Position numbers and translations under genes: made by a program
Notes under the pieces: model-generated
What the model saw: only the letters and a program-made list of their open reading frames with translations
What the model was told of the DNA's origin: nothing
The model's database searches: none
DNA from: Magnolia sinica
Lineage: Eukaryota > Streptophyta > Magnoliopsida > Magnoliales > Magnoliaceae
Assembly (NCBI RefSeq): GCF_029962835.1
Contig: NC_080575.1
Coordinates: forward strand, 43,810,336-43,874,335
Length of the DNA: 64,000 nucleotides
Direction of reading: 5' to 3'
Shown: positions 32,350 to 43,680 of the stretch, in pieces
Position numbering within the stretch: position 1 is the stretch's first letter
Layout of the letters: the number at the start of each line of letters is the position of its first letter

Positions 32350-35300
32350 TATTTTTTGAGATTTCCAAATCTGGCATATAGTGGTTTTGTTAATATATCG
32401 GTGAGTTGTTGCTTGGTAGGCACATGTTCTAGTACAATGATGTTCTCTTCGACAAGTTCATGAATGAAGTGATGTCGGATGTCTATGTGCTTTGTGCAAC
32501 AATGTTATACTAGATTTTTCGAAATATTGATGGCACTTATATTGTCCCAAAATAGTGTCATTGTAGATTGTGTAATACCATAATCTAGCAACATTTGCTT
32601 CATCCATAGAAGCTGTTCTCAACAACTACTTCTGTAATGTATTTGGCTTTAGCAGTGGATAGTGAGATCGAATTTTGCTTTTTGCTATGCCATGATACAA
32701 GACAATTACTGATATAAAAACAACCTTCACTGGTTGACTTGCGATCATCAATGTTCCCAGCCCCTAAATACCCAACAATAATGGTAGATGTGTCAAAGGG
32801 GTACCATAAGCCGTAGTCAGTAGTCCCGGCCACAAACCGTATAATCCTTTTCACCACGGATAGATGTGATTCTTTAAGATCGGCCTGAAATCTAGCGCAT
32901 GCACCAACACTAAATGAGATGTCTGGCCGACTCACAGTTAAGTAAAGTAAGCTGCCAATCATATTGTGATACAAGTACTGATCTACACTCTTCCCATTGA
33001 TATCTTTAGAAAGTTTAAGAGTGGTGCCCATGGGAGTATTATGAGTGTGGCTAGAGTCAAGTCCAAATCTCTTTATTAGATCTTTTACATACTTGGACTG
33101 ACATATGAATATTCCAGTAGCTATTTTTTTCACTTGTAATCCCAAAAAGAATTCAGCTCACCAACCATGCTCATCTTAAATTCAGATTTCATCAATTTAG
33201 TGAATTCATGAGTTGCATCTTCGCAAGTGGATCCAAAAACAATATCATCCACATAAATCTGGGCAATGAGCAAGATAATCCTAGTCTTTTGCGTAAATAG
33301 TGTCTTATTAACACTCCCCCTATAAAAATTATGGCCGAGCGAAAATTGCATTAAGCGCTCATACCATGCTCAGGGTGCTTACTTCAGACCATAAAGCGCT
33401 TTACTCAATTTGCCTACGTGTTGAGGGTAGTTAGGATCCAGAAATCCTTTTGGTTGTTCTACGTACACTTCTTCCTTAAGTACACCATTGAGAAAGGTGC
33501 TCTTAACATCCATTTGGAATACTTTGAATTTTAATGCACATGTAATAGACAAGAGAATTCGTATGGACTCGAGGTAAGCTACAGAAGCAAACGTCTCATC
33601 AAAATCGATGCCCTCAATTTGTGAGTAGCCTTGTGCCACGAGTCTAGCCTTGTTCCTTACTATATTACTAGATTCATTGGATTTGTTCTTGAAAACCCAT
33701 TTGGTTCCGATGATATTTGTATCATGTGGCCTGGGAACTAGATGCCACACCTCATTCCTTTCAAATTATTGGAGCTCTTCTTGCATTCCTTTCAAATGCT
33801 GACATTCTTAGGCTCGATTTCCAAGGTGAAGCACAGATGACTAACAATGCCCTCAAGTCGGCGTCGAGTTTTCACACCATCATTAAGATTTTCGATGATT
33901 TGATTGATGGGATGATCCTTAATGAAAGGTAGATTGTTCGATGGTTGAGGTTTAGGAGATGAGGTGGATTCGTTATCTTTGAGGACTATTTTCATCATGT
34001 GGTTGGTCATCAACAACCACATTGACGGATTCTTGAATGGCTAGTGTCCTCAAATTGTATACTATATAAGCACGACTGTTAGTAGAATATCCTAGAAAAA
34101 TACATTCATTGCTTTTAGAGTCAAACTTGCCTAGTTGTTCTCTGTCTTTAAGAATATAGCATTTACTACCAAAGATATGAAAATATTTTACACTAGGCTG
34201 TTTTCCACTCCATAGTTCATATGGAGTCTTATTCAATCCTGCTCTAAGATATACCTTATTAATTATATAGCAGGCGGTATTGACAGCTTCGGCCCAGAAA
34301 CTTTTAGCCATGTTTTTACTATTGAGCATAACTTAGCCCATTTCCTGCAATACCCGATTTTTTCTTTCCACCACTCCATTCTGTTGAGGTGTTTTTGGAA
34401 CTGAGAATTCATGTATGATTCCATATTTGTCACAATACATTTCAAATTGATCATTCTCAAACTCCCTACCATGATCACTCCTAATATGACTTATACAATA
34501 TCCCTTTTCATTTTGAAGTCGTTTTGCCATCTTCTAGAATTCATCAAAAGCATCGGATTTTTCTCGAAGAAAAGCTATCCAAGTAAATTTGGTATAATCA
34601 TCCACTACTACAAAAAAATATCTTTTTTTCCCATGACTCTCAACTTTGGTAGGTCCCACTAGATCCATGTGCAATAGGTCAAGTGGTTTAGAAGTTGCTA
34701 CAGTGGTTGTCTTTTTGTGTCCAACCTTTATCTGTTTGCCTTTAAGACAATCACCACACACAATCTTCTCCTTCTTTCTGATCTTAGGGAGACCTCTCAC
34801 CAAATTTCTTGAGCTTAACGTCGCTAAATTTTGGTAGTGGACATGCCCAAGTCTTTGATGCCACAGCTTGGATTCATTGTTTAAGGCCATGTGGCACTTT
34901 GTGGATGGGGCACTTTCTCCACTGCTCTCAATTACATAGCAGTTGTCACTTGTGCAAAGACCTTTCATAACAAGTTTACCTATACGATCTGAGATATTGC
35001 ACACATTTTTAGAGAAGTTACAGAATGTTCTTTGTCAAAAATTTGAGAAATGCTTAGGAGATTGTGTTTCAGTCCCTTTACGCAAAGAACATCTTTAATC
35101 TTGGGCAAGCCAGGCCTAACTATTGTCCCTCGTCTAACAATCTTGGCTGAGCTCCCATCACCAAAAGTGACTGACCCACCATCAAATTCTACATACTCAC
35201 AAAAATGGGTCCAATCACCTGTCATATGTCTAGAGCATCCACTATCAACATACCACTTAAAACTACTGCCTGCCTTAAGTGCAGTGTGAATTACAAGGCA

Positions 35301-35450
35301 GTTGTTCTTGTTCTTTACAACCCACTTGGTGACAGTTTTCTTGAGAGATGTCACTTTATCTTCATTTTGGAGTTGTTTGGATTTTTCAAGCATTTGTACC
35401 AGATTTCCTTGTTTCATCAATTCCCTGATTTTTCGATTCAGATAATCCAC
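32350..35450 (-). pseudogene. SIRE Copia pol: protease, integrase, RT, RNase H (broken)
   Basis: In order on the minus strand: protease WYVDSGCSRHMTGDW (about 35235); GAG-pre-integrase WHQRLGHVHYQNLATLSSRN (about 34850) with a Cys pair; integrase with DLVGPT, VVDDYTKFTW, IRSDHGREFEND and QQNGVVERKNR (34333-34700). RT follows with [31 protein letters not shown] and the intact catalytic IYVDDIVFG (about 33250). RNase H gives MIGSLLYLTVSRPDISFSVG, LSTAKAKYI and continues degraded to about 32350. Stops between blocks (for example near 34333 and 34531) inactivate it. Confidence 0.88.
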
Positions 35451-36221
35451 TTAATTTATCAACTCCACCATCCTTTCGGTCATTTTGGGTGGAGTAGGGT
35501 ATTTTCTACCTTCATTTGATGTATGTTTTGAAGGGCTTTTAGTTTTTTGAACTAATTTTCCTGCTGGTTTAGATTTTCCTATATAGTTCAGCCTGGAAGT
35601 GAAGTGAGACCTACTGGATACAAGACACTCAAACTTGTAGTGTCCCAAGTCTTCACAGGAGTGACAAATTGAAGTGTTTTTTGTGTTGCTACCAGATGCA
35701 ATAGTTTCCTTAATCATAGGTGGTGTAAAGATAGGGCTTGACTTTCTAGATTCATAGCCTAACCCTCTTTTGTCTTTATGACTTCTTCCCATCCCTAGTA
35801 GTTTATCCAATTTTTGACTACTTTGTGAAAATATGTAACTAAGTTCAACAGACCGTTTTGACTTTTCTAAATCAAATCTTTGTTTGTGGTTTTCATTTTT
35901 GAGTCCTTTATTTTCTGATTTTAAGAGTTTAATCTGTTTATTTAGTTTTTGATTTTTAGACTCAAGTGATATTGAAGTTCTTTCAAGCTCATCATTTTCA
36001 ATATGATATTGCTGAAGATCATTTATCATTTGTGTATTTATTTCTAATGTTTCATCTAGATCTTTTTGTAATCATTTATTTTTATTTTCTGAAATGGCAA
36101 GTTTTCTAAGAATACTAACGCTATATATGTAGAGTTGATCATAGGCATCATGTGTACTCTCTTTTTCTTCTTCATCTTTTTCCTCATTGATTTGATGTTT
36201 AATTATTTCTTCAGTATCCAT
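35451..36221 (-). pseudogene. SIRE Copia gag remnant: coiled coil and zinc knuckle
   Basis: From an ATG at 36221 (MDTEEIIKHQINEEKDEEEK), one stop at about 36076 is followed by a long Asn/Lys/Glu/Leu-rich coiled coil (LESKNQKLNKQIKLLKSENK). A CCHC knuckle follows (CHSCEDLGHYKFEC, about 35630-35670). Only about 60 bp separate the ATG from the primer-binding site, so the N-terminal gag core is missing. A basic tail leads into the protease region. Confidence 0.75.
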
Positions 36222-36277
36222 AACTTCTAATTTTGTCAAGATCTCCCTTTAGGTTGTTAAACCCTTTAAGAGGAACC

Positions 36278-36292
36278 TTGCTCTTATACCAA
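36278..36292 (-). promoter_or_regulatory. Primer-binding site of the SIRE Copia
   Basis: On the minus strand TTGGTATAAGAGCAAGG directly follows the 5' LTR. It differs from the initiator-Met site TGGTATCAGAGC by one base. Confidence 0.75.
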
Positions 36293-36293
36293 T

Positions 36294-38164
36294 TGAAATT
36301 GCGGTTTATACTGCTGATACTGAAGAATGAATATGAGACAAGGTCCCGGCAATTGATTATGCCAATTAAAAACTTTTATTTTCTACCTTAAATGATTTAC
36401 AAATAAACTCAGCAAGGTAATGTAACTCTAACAACTTCCAAGCCAGTTAGAGGGTTCAATCACATAGGCAGCTTAAGATATATCAATAATGCAACTAGCC
36501 TATATCATAGTGTACTTATGTGTGAAAAGTGCTTCCTATCAATCAATAACATTCATCTAATCATGTATAATAATTTAAACATTCAAGCATATATAAGCAT
36601 GATTAAACATATGCGCAAATAACAATTTCAAACATAAGCATATATAGTGGTTCGGTTATGTGCCTACTCCACTCCTGGTATCCACACTCAATCCTAGAGT
36701 GCACCGGATTTCACTATTAATGGTTTTAAAATAGGTTCACCAATAACCTTTACAGTCCTACACTAAGGACTTCAATTTATGCTCTTTATAAGAGCAAAGT
36801 TCCTACACTAAGAACCCACGTTTAGGCCCACCGACCAAGGTCCCACAGTAGGCACATCCGTTTAGGCCCACTGACCAAGGTCCCACACAATGAACCTACG
36901 TTTAGGCACATCGGCCAAGGTCCCACATAAGGAACCTAAGTTTAGGCACACCGGCCGAGGTCCCACACTAGGAACCTAATTGAGTTTGTTGATAGCAAAT
37001 TCTTAGGCTCAATCCTACATGAGGATAGATACTAAACTGTGAACTCTTAATAATGACACTTACTTGTCGGATTGAGTCCTTTTTTGTAGCTTGTCTTGGG
37101 TGGCTTGATCTTTGCGCTCTCATGCTTAAATCAGCTTCCCAGTGCTCTCCCGATCATGTAACTTGAATTTTCTTGTTGGTTTAGTTTCACGATAAAAAAC
37201 CTTACATAAGATATACCTATAAAGGTGACCAAGGTAGTGAGAGTTGGTTGAATCTCCTCTATAGGATAATGAGTAGATTTCCTAAGGGATTCAACCTATG
37301 GATGCTCTAGAGTATAAAAAAGATAAAGAATTTTTCTATTGGTTTGATCTTTGTACTCTAGAGAAGGCACGAGTTCATGTTCTTTATTAATAGGAGCTTT
37401 GAATGCTTATAGAAGTGAAAGATCAAAATGAAGAAAGCATGAAACTCGTATGGATAGATTCTAGGTAGGCTAGGATAAGTTTGAGATACACTAGTGACTC
37501 TAAGATGCCTTAATCCACTATATTTGCAAGTTTTTACAAGCTGTTTTTATAGAGAAAGAGTTCCAATGGATAAAAAATGACTAGTTTATAGTGCTACAGA
37601 AGCTAACTTCGGTATCACCGAACTTGATTTAGTGGTACCGAATTAAATCCTCAAGTTGCTGAAAGAAAAAGATCCCTTTCGGTGACACCGAACTTTGTTC
37701 GTCGGGGGCAGTCGGTGTTATCGAAATGTCCAGTTGGTGGTACCAAAATACCCTTAAAATGTTGCTGGACTGTTTTGAGCGCTTTCAGTAACATCAAAGG
37801 TATCTTCGGTAATATTGAAAGTCCTATTCGGTGGCACCTTTTCCTACCGAATGTGGACAAAATTTTCTATTTATCCATTTAATCATTCATCAACTTGGGA
37901 CTTATTAAAGCCAAGACCAAAGGATAAAAAATATAAACTTGAAATTGGCTTTGAATAGATGACCTAAGTAGGTTTTCCTATTTGGGTTGGGATCATCTAT
38001 ATGCAAGGTTAAGATCATAGAAGTGGTTCTTTGTCTTCAATGTGGCTTTGGTGCTTCTGATCCAGTTGCGTCGCCGGTCTTCATTTGCCAAGAACTAATC
38101 CGACTACTTGACACAACTAGTCACATGATTGACAAACAAGTGTGTAAAGGTGGGTGCACTTGCA
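36294..38164 (-). repeat. 5' LTR of the SIRE Copia
   Basis: The plus-strand start is TGAAATTGCGG and the end is TTGACAAACAAGTGTG then ...CACTTGCA. This end resembles the solo LTR terminus at 62600 (TTGACAAACAAGGGCACTTTCA-like). It holds the 40-bp tandem repeats (36800-36980), a TATA box on the minus strand (about 37543-37551) and TTCGGT/ACCGAA palindromes (37600-37850). Confidence 0.8.
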
Positions 38165-39069
38165 GACGCCCTATAGCAAGATCAGATAGATCTTTTCAAA
38201 AGGGCTTAAGAAAATCTTTAAAAATTGCAATAAAATCCCCAAGGAGTGTAGCTCCTCATGCGGGATAGTTTTCAAAACAATTTTTTTTTTCAAAAAATAG
38301 TGCTCGGTATGCAAAGCACTAGGAGGTCTCCTATCCTTCTTAGAGGCGTCCAGCGCAAACAGTAAAATAAGATTCGACCTCTTTCGGTTTCCCCCAGGAG
38401 TTATTGAATCCATATGTGATACAAGTATGATCGGCTTGGATCTCGATATCAGGACGGTCGTACAAAACAATGAAGTCAAGTGATGACGAGCTCGATACAG
38501 ATCTGGTCAAAGTAATCATTTTAAAAGTGGAGAAAATCAGTTGTAACCAACATATCAAAATTAGAAAACTGCATAGAAAAAAAGTCACCCGCACATACCT
38601 AGTCCGCAATGCTTGAAAAGTATGATTAAGTCCAAGTCGGTGTAGTGAGTTCCCCATAAGGTCGCAGAACGTGCAGGGCAGCTAACTGCTTTGATGATCA
38701 AATGGAACAAGTACTCCTATGGTGATTGTGTAGCAAAGGAACACCAAAGATCCAAATAGTACAGGAATTCTCGTAAAGACGCAAAGCGCTGGGGCCCTAC
38801 TTTTTAGATTTACCCTCCGATGTGATTACCAATCCGATGTGAAAAGGTTGTGATTCGTGGCCTGTAATGTTGCAGAAAGCGTAAGCACAATCACAATGTT
38901 TTCCTCAAATCCTCGTGATATGTGCAAGTTATCTCCTTTCCAAATGGTAGACTAACTATGATACTATGACAGGCGACAGATCTAAACTACAATCTTTTCT
39001 GACTAAAGGGTGGGGTATCCATTCACTTTGGCATTCGTTTGCACACAACCTTTGCCAAAGAGGAGCATC
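38165..39069 (+). other. Gypsy 3' untranslated region with polypurine tract
   Basis: Remaining Gypsy sequence between the nested Copia and the 3' LTR. It has no recognised domain; minus-strand open stretches at 38171-38657 match nothing I know. The last bases, CCAAAGAGGAGCATC, directly before TGTAGACACC, form the polypurine tract for plus-strand priming. Confidence 0.6.
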
Positions 39070-40502
39070 TGTAGACACCCCACTTATGCTAACAATTTGA
39101 TAAGGCATGGATGATCCTTAAGAATTGAACTTGAACCCCACACCCTACCTAAAACCGCAACCATTTCCCAAAACCTGATTCAAACCCAAGCCAAACCTGA
39201 GCCATCCCATTAGTTGAAACCATAACTTAACTCAGGCCATCACCCAAGCATGCCCAAAATCTACCCATCTTTCGAGCTATCTTCAAGCCATTTTCAAACC
39301 ATAATTGAGCTCTAATAGAGCCATTTTCGAGCAAAAAATCCAAAACGGACTTTGGGCCACACCCAGGGTCCAAGTAGAGCCCACCAGCTGAATTTCGGGA
39401 ACAGTTGTGAAGGGGCGGTAATCGGATTACTGTCAGCGATAATCTGATTACCGCCCCACCTCGATAGATGTGCCCCCAAAATTCATAGCTGGTGCTCTCC
39501 TCCAAAGTCAACTATCTTGATTTGTTTGACCTAAAAATTCACCCTATTATTTACCATTCTATCAAGCTTATGAACTTATAAGGAAGCACCATGTGGCATT
39601 ACCCTTTCCTCCACCAACCCTAAGCTGCCACATCATCATTTACCCTTCAAAGTTCCTAGAATTACATCATCATTTCTCCTCATTTCACACCAACAACAAT
39701 CACCAATAATTACCAACCAACAAAGAGAAGGAGAGTGAGAGAAGGAGAAAGAGTAAGCAAGTGAGAGTGAGGAGTGCTTGAATAATCAACCTCCAATCCT
39801 TCTAGCCTCCTCAGCCATCACTTAGCCTCCAGCATCAACCATTTCCATCCATGGTGCACCTAAACATCCAAACTTTCTCAAGTGAAAGCCAAGGATCATG
39901 CATTCATCATTAGTATTCAAATCACATCATTACCTTCCTTCTCAACCCTCCTGCTCCTCTAGGTTGCCATTAAATGTATGCTTCGTGACTTACTGGAACT
40001 CTGGATCCTTTCACATCAGAAACTAATGGTAGCCTACTCCTCTTCAAAGAGTATTTTAGCATCATCACATCTATCCTTAAATTCCTTTAGACATTATCTG
40101 AACGTATGCTCTGTGGCTTGTCGGAATTTTGGACCTTTCCACATCAGAAATTCAAGTCTGCCTAATCCTATTTTAATCTCATTATCTTATCCCTTAAGAC
40201 CATCATACCACACGAAGTAGAGACCGTACACCCATACGGGCAGAGAGGGTGCCTAACACCTTTCCTCTTCATAACTGAGGTCCCTTACTTAGAATCTCAG
40301 GTCACAAATTAGGAGTCAACTTAAAGCAAGGGAGTCTTCGGATTCTCTAGCCTTACATATTCTGCAGGTTCTAGTTGACAGCGGGATTTTGAGTTAAATG
40401 GTTAGTGATGACTCCAAGTCTACTACATCATCAATCCAAATCAACCCACACAACCCTAAAACAAACATAAATCAGCATGGGCGTCGATTTCCAGCGTTCA
40501 CA
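39070..40502 (+). repeat. 3' LTR of the giant Gypsy
   Basis: It starts TGTAGACACCCC and ends GTTCACA, then AGTGC. Compared with the 5' LTR it has lost the TATA-box segment (about 39675) and has a longer spacer in its U3 palindrome. Divergence is visible along the whole length. Confidence 0.9.
39412..39457. repeat. Palindrome in Gypsy 3' LTR U3
   Basis: Arms GGGGCGGTAATCGGATTA and TAATCTGATTACCGCCCC (17 of 18 paired) flank a 10-base loop. The 5' LTR version is shorter. Confidence 0.85.
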
Positions 40503-40507
40503 AGTGC
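40503..40507 (+). repeat. Gypsy target-site duplication, right
   Basis: AGTGC after the terminal CA, identical to 11746-11750. Confidence 0.85.
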
Positions 40508-41280
40508 TCGGCCGTCTTTGGTCGATTGTTCGGTTGCCCCTGCTTGCCTGTCTGACCAACCTTGCTCACTTGTTCAGCGGACCCTGCCCTGCTCGATCGC
40601 CCTGCAGCCCTGCTCGCATGTCCAGCAAACCCTGCTCACCTCACCCCTTGCAGCCTTGCTCGCTTGTCCGCCGGACCCACCTGACTAAGCGACTACCCTC
40701 TTTCCAGCCTAAACCTTACAACGTCCGACTGCACAACCCTCTTTCAGGTACTCTCCTCCAGTTGTTGTGATCTAGTGGCCCACCAGGCCACTATATATAT
40801 ATATATAAATATATATTTATATATGTATATTATACAAAATATATAATAAATTTGTACAAATTTAGATATATTAATATTATGAACACATAATTATGCTTGT
40901 ACAACATTTAAATGCTTGCATACCAAGTGCCATACTCTAGCATATTGATATTATTAAATAACTTAACATTATACTAAATATATTGATGGATGGATGTATG
41001 GGATGGTTGGGTAAAGTAGATAAATGGATAGATGTATCATATATGGATGATTTGTTTGAGTGGTTGGATGATTGAATAGATGTAATTGTTAGTTTGTTAA
41101 ACTGATTTTATTTGTTAGATTGTTTTAAATTTGTTAGATTGTTAATTTTTTAAATAGTTAGATTGTTAATTTGTTAAATTGTTAAGTTTTTTATTTTATT
41201 TTATTTGTTATTGTTAGATTGTTATTTATAAAAATGGTTTTGTTGTATTTTTTGAAATAAATTGTAAGGAATAAGGATAG
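40508..41280. other. Non-coding, C-rich then AT-rich low-complexity sequence
   Basis: 40508-40770 is pyrimidine-rich with loose CCCTGCTCGC repeats. 40790-41280 is AT-rich with GGATGGATG and degenerate TTGTTAGATTGTTAATTT repeats (about 41090-41225). No gene is seen. Confidence 0.5.
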
Positions 41281-41387
<107 letters not shown>

Positions 41388-41919
41388 GTGTTCCTGAAGA
41401 CAGAAATTCTCAAATTGTTCCATTTTTGAACAGTTTAAAGTTATATTGTAATGTCTTCATTTATTCCAATTTAAAAGTATATGCTTGTTTTGGTTTCGTC
41501 TCTCCTTTTTCTATCTGGATATATTTCCAGCAATTATTTCCGTCGTCAAATGTTCACACTTTGTGTTGATGCTTGACATGAGAATCAAATACAGGAAGAA
41601 TATATTCTCGAGAGATAAGGGGAGATGCTACTGAAATTTTGATATGGCATTTAAATTGAAAAATGAAGGCATTACAATCTATCCAACTTTGAATGAGTGA
41701 CTGATTTAGACAATTAGGTAAGTATGCCCGTTTAGGTATAGGTAAGCATTACATCCTGCAATTCTATAGAGCAGTGTAGTGAAGATTTTAACATATCAAG
41801 AACTTTGTTTTATAGATGGCTAGTGAAGAGGAAGCCCCAAATACCCTTGTGTGGGTGCATCAGCCATATCTCCTCTTCTCGTAGAGGGAGACACTTCTTC
41901 AACTGTAGGCAAATGAAAG

Positions 41920-42144
41920 AAAAAAATCAGCAGTGTGAAATGACTTTGAAGAAGTCACGGTTAATGGTGTGTTGAAGATCAAGTGTATTCATTGCAAGTC
42001 ACTATACAGTAAGAATTCAAGGGGATCAACAACATATTTAAAGAAACATAAGCAAAACTGTTTTAAGAGACCAAGACTCCTACTTCCAGGTCAACAGTTG
42101 CTGTCATTTACAAAGTCAGAAGGGGACGACTCCCAAAGCGTAAT
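41920..42144 (+). pseudogene. hAT transposase fragment with BED zinc finger
   Basis: The frame reads V-stop-NDFEEVTVNGVLKIKCIHCK, then YSKNSRGSTTYLKKHKQNC and a KRPRLLLPGQQLLSF linker. The C-x2-C ... H-x4-C spacing and the W-x-xF start (here TGA for Trp) are those of the BED finger at the N-terminus of plant hAT (RICESLEEPER-like) transposases, which binds element ends. The reading is cut at 42145 by an inserted LTR, and no downstream transposase core is recognised. Confidence 0.7.
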
Positions 42145-43680
42145 TGAAATTGCAGTAGAATTGCTACTGTTGAAGTATGGAAATTTTTTTAACTGTCCTA
42201 GAGGGGAGTGAATAGGAAGGACTTTTCAATAATATTTACTTGTTTAAAACATACAATGCCTTAAATTAGTTTATTAATTAAGCTAAGTAGGGCAAAGTAG
42301 CTTTAAGGCTTCCAAGCCAATAAAAGGCCTATTCACATAGCTACACATGATTTGTATGTAAAGCAACTAGCCTATAGAGATAGTGTATGTGAGTGTGTGG
42401 GATGTGATTCCCATCCATGCTAGGACATTCATTTCATCATGTGTCATAAACAATCATTTAAGAAACATACGCATGACTAGATCAATGCTCAAATAACAAT
42501 CCCAAACACAATCATATATAGTGGTTCGGCTATATACCTACTCCACTCCCGGTTGACGCACTCCACCCTAGAGTGTACCAGATTTAACTATTAATGATTT
42601 TAAATCAGGTTAACCATAAACCTTTATAACCTACACAAAGTTAACTAAGGAGCCAATACAAGACAACCTTAGATGCCTACGCAAGGCAAGAAGTCCTATA
42701 CAAGGACACAACTAGGAGCCTACTCAAGGCAATGAGTCCTACAGAAGGACAACACGTCCTACACAAGGACACGAGACCTACACAAGGAGAACACAACGTA
42801 TTCTCCCGTTGGAGGCCTATGGAAGGTCTTAGTGAATTTGTTAACTTAAACTCTAAATCTTAATCCTACATAAGGAAAGGGCTTCAGACTCAACGGACTT
42901 TGTATACTTATAAATAAGTGAGTGATCCCCATTTTAGTATATGTTGATGAAGATCTTCCTATTGATGAAGAGTCTTCAGCTCCCTTGAACCGTAACCATC
43001 CGTTTGATGCTTCAATCAATGATCCAGAGTTGTTGGTTTAGGGTTTGGTCTGATCTTCTCTAATAAGTGATTTTTCTTTAGAGTTTAGAGAAGATTCCCA
43101 TGAGCTAAGCATTCAAGAGTTCCAGTACAAAGATTTACCATTAAAAAGTGCTACTGGAAACTCAATAAATGCCCGAGTTCATAACTCAATCCAAGCAATG
43201 AGGATGTCAATAAATGCTTGTGCTATGGATTGAATGATGAACTCTTATGGAAAAGAAGGCTTGAGGATAAGGGTATTAACTACTATAATAACTCCCTTGA
43301 GCCCTCTTTAATTCTAGCTACTTTCCTAAGAACCAACCCAAAAGTATATATAAAGTTGAATCCCAACGGTCAAAAAATGGGCAAAAATCTGACGTTATTA
43401 ATGCCATCGAAATTCAAATTTCGATGTTATCGAACCTTCTCCGATTGTATCGACTACTTGCACCAAGATATTCAGTTAGATGTAGGACAAATTGTCTCTG
43501 ATCTCATTGATCAACCTTCGATGCTATCAATGTGCACTTCGATAGCATCGGAGGATGTTTCGATGCCATCGGGATCCCTTTGGAAAATATACTTTGGTTG
43601 CTGGACAGATTTGTCCCCTTTTCGATGCCATCGATCAAAACTTTGATGTTATCGAAAATTGAATTTCGTTAGTGAATTTT
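42145..43680 (-). repeat. Solo LTR of a SIRE-related Copia, truncated
   Basis: It starts TGAAATTGCAGTAGAATTGC as the LTRs at 28641 and 60440 do. It shares GGCTTCCAAGCCA, CCTACTCCACTCCCGG and CCTACACAAGGA blocks with the copy at 60440. A TATA-like TTTATATATA is on the minus strand (43344-43354), and a TTCGAT/ATCGAA palindrome array is at 43405-43655. The right terminus is missing, so no duplication can be seen. It lies inside the hAT transposase fragment. Confidence 0.7.

Larger units (their letters stand above)
28641..38164 (-). mobile_element. SIRE-type Copia nested in the giant Gypsy
   Basis: Two related LTRs flank a minus-strand Copia: gag (coiled coil plus zinc knuckle), protease, integrase, RT, RNase H, then an extra ORF before the 3' LTR. 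The 5-bp flanks GACGT (28636-28640) and GACGC (38165-38169) look like a target duplication with one change. The extra ORF, GGGGAGAAG-type purine tract and domain sequences place it with SIRE/Maximus. Most of the usual N-terminal gag is missing, and pol has stops, so it is dead. It inserted after the Gypsy. Confidence 0.88.
11751..40502 (+). mobile_element. Giant Ty3/Gypsy retrotransposon, Tat lineage (Ogre-sized)
   Basis: Two related LTRs (11751-13191 and 39070-40502) with TG starts and a perfect 5-bp duplication AGTGC bound a 28.75-kb element. Plus-strand domain order is gag, protease, RT, RNase H, archaeal-type RNase H, integrase. The second RNase H is diagnostic for the Tat group. Between integrase and 3' LTR lie two antisense ORFs, a GGCCCA repeat array and a nested 9.5-kb SIRE Copia. 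Subtracting the Copia leaves about 19.2 kb, far above typical Gypsy and in the Ogre range. Many stops in gag, protease, RT and integrase show it is not autonomous now. Confidence 0.92.
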
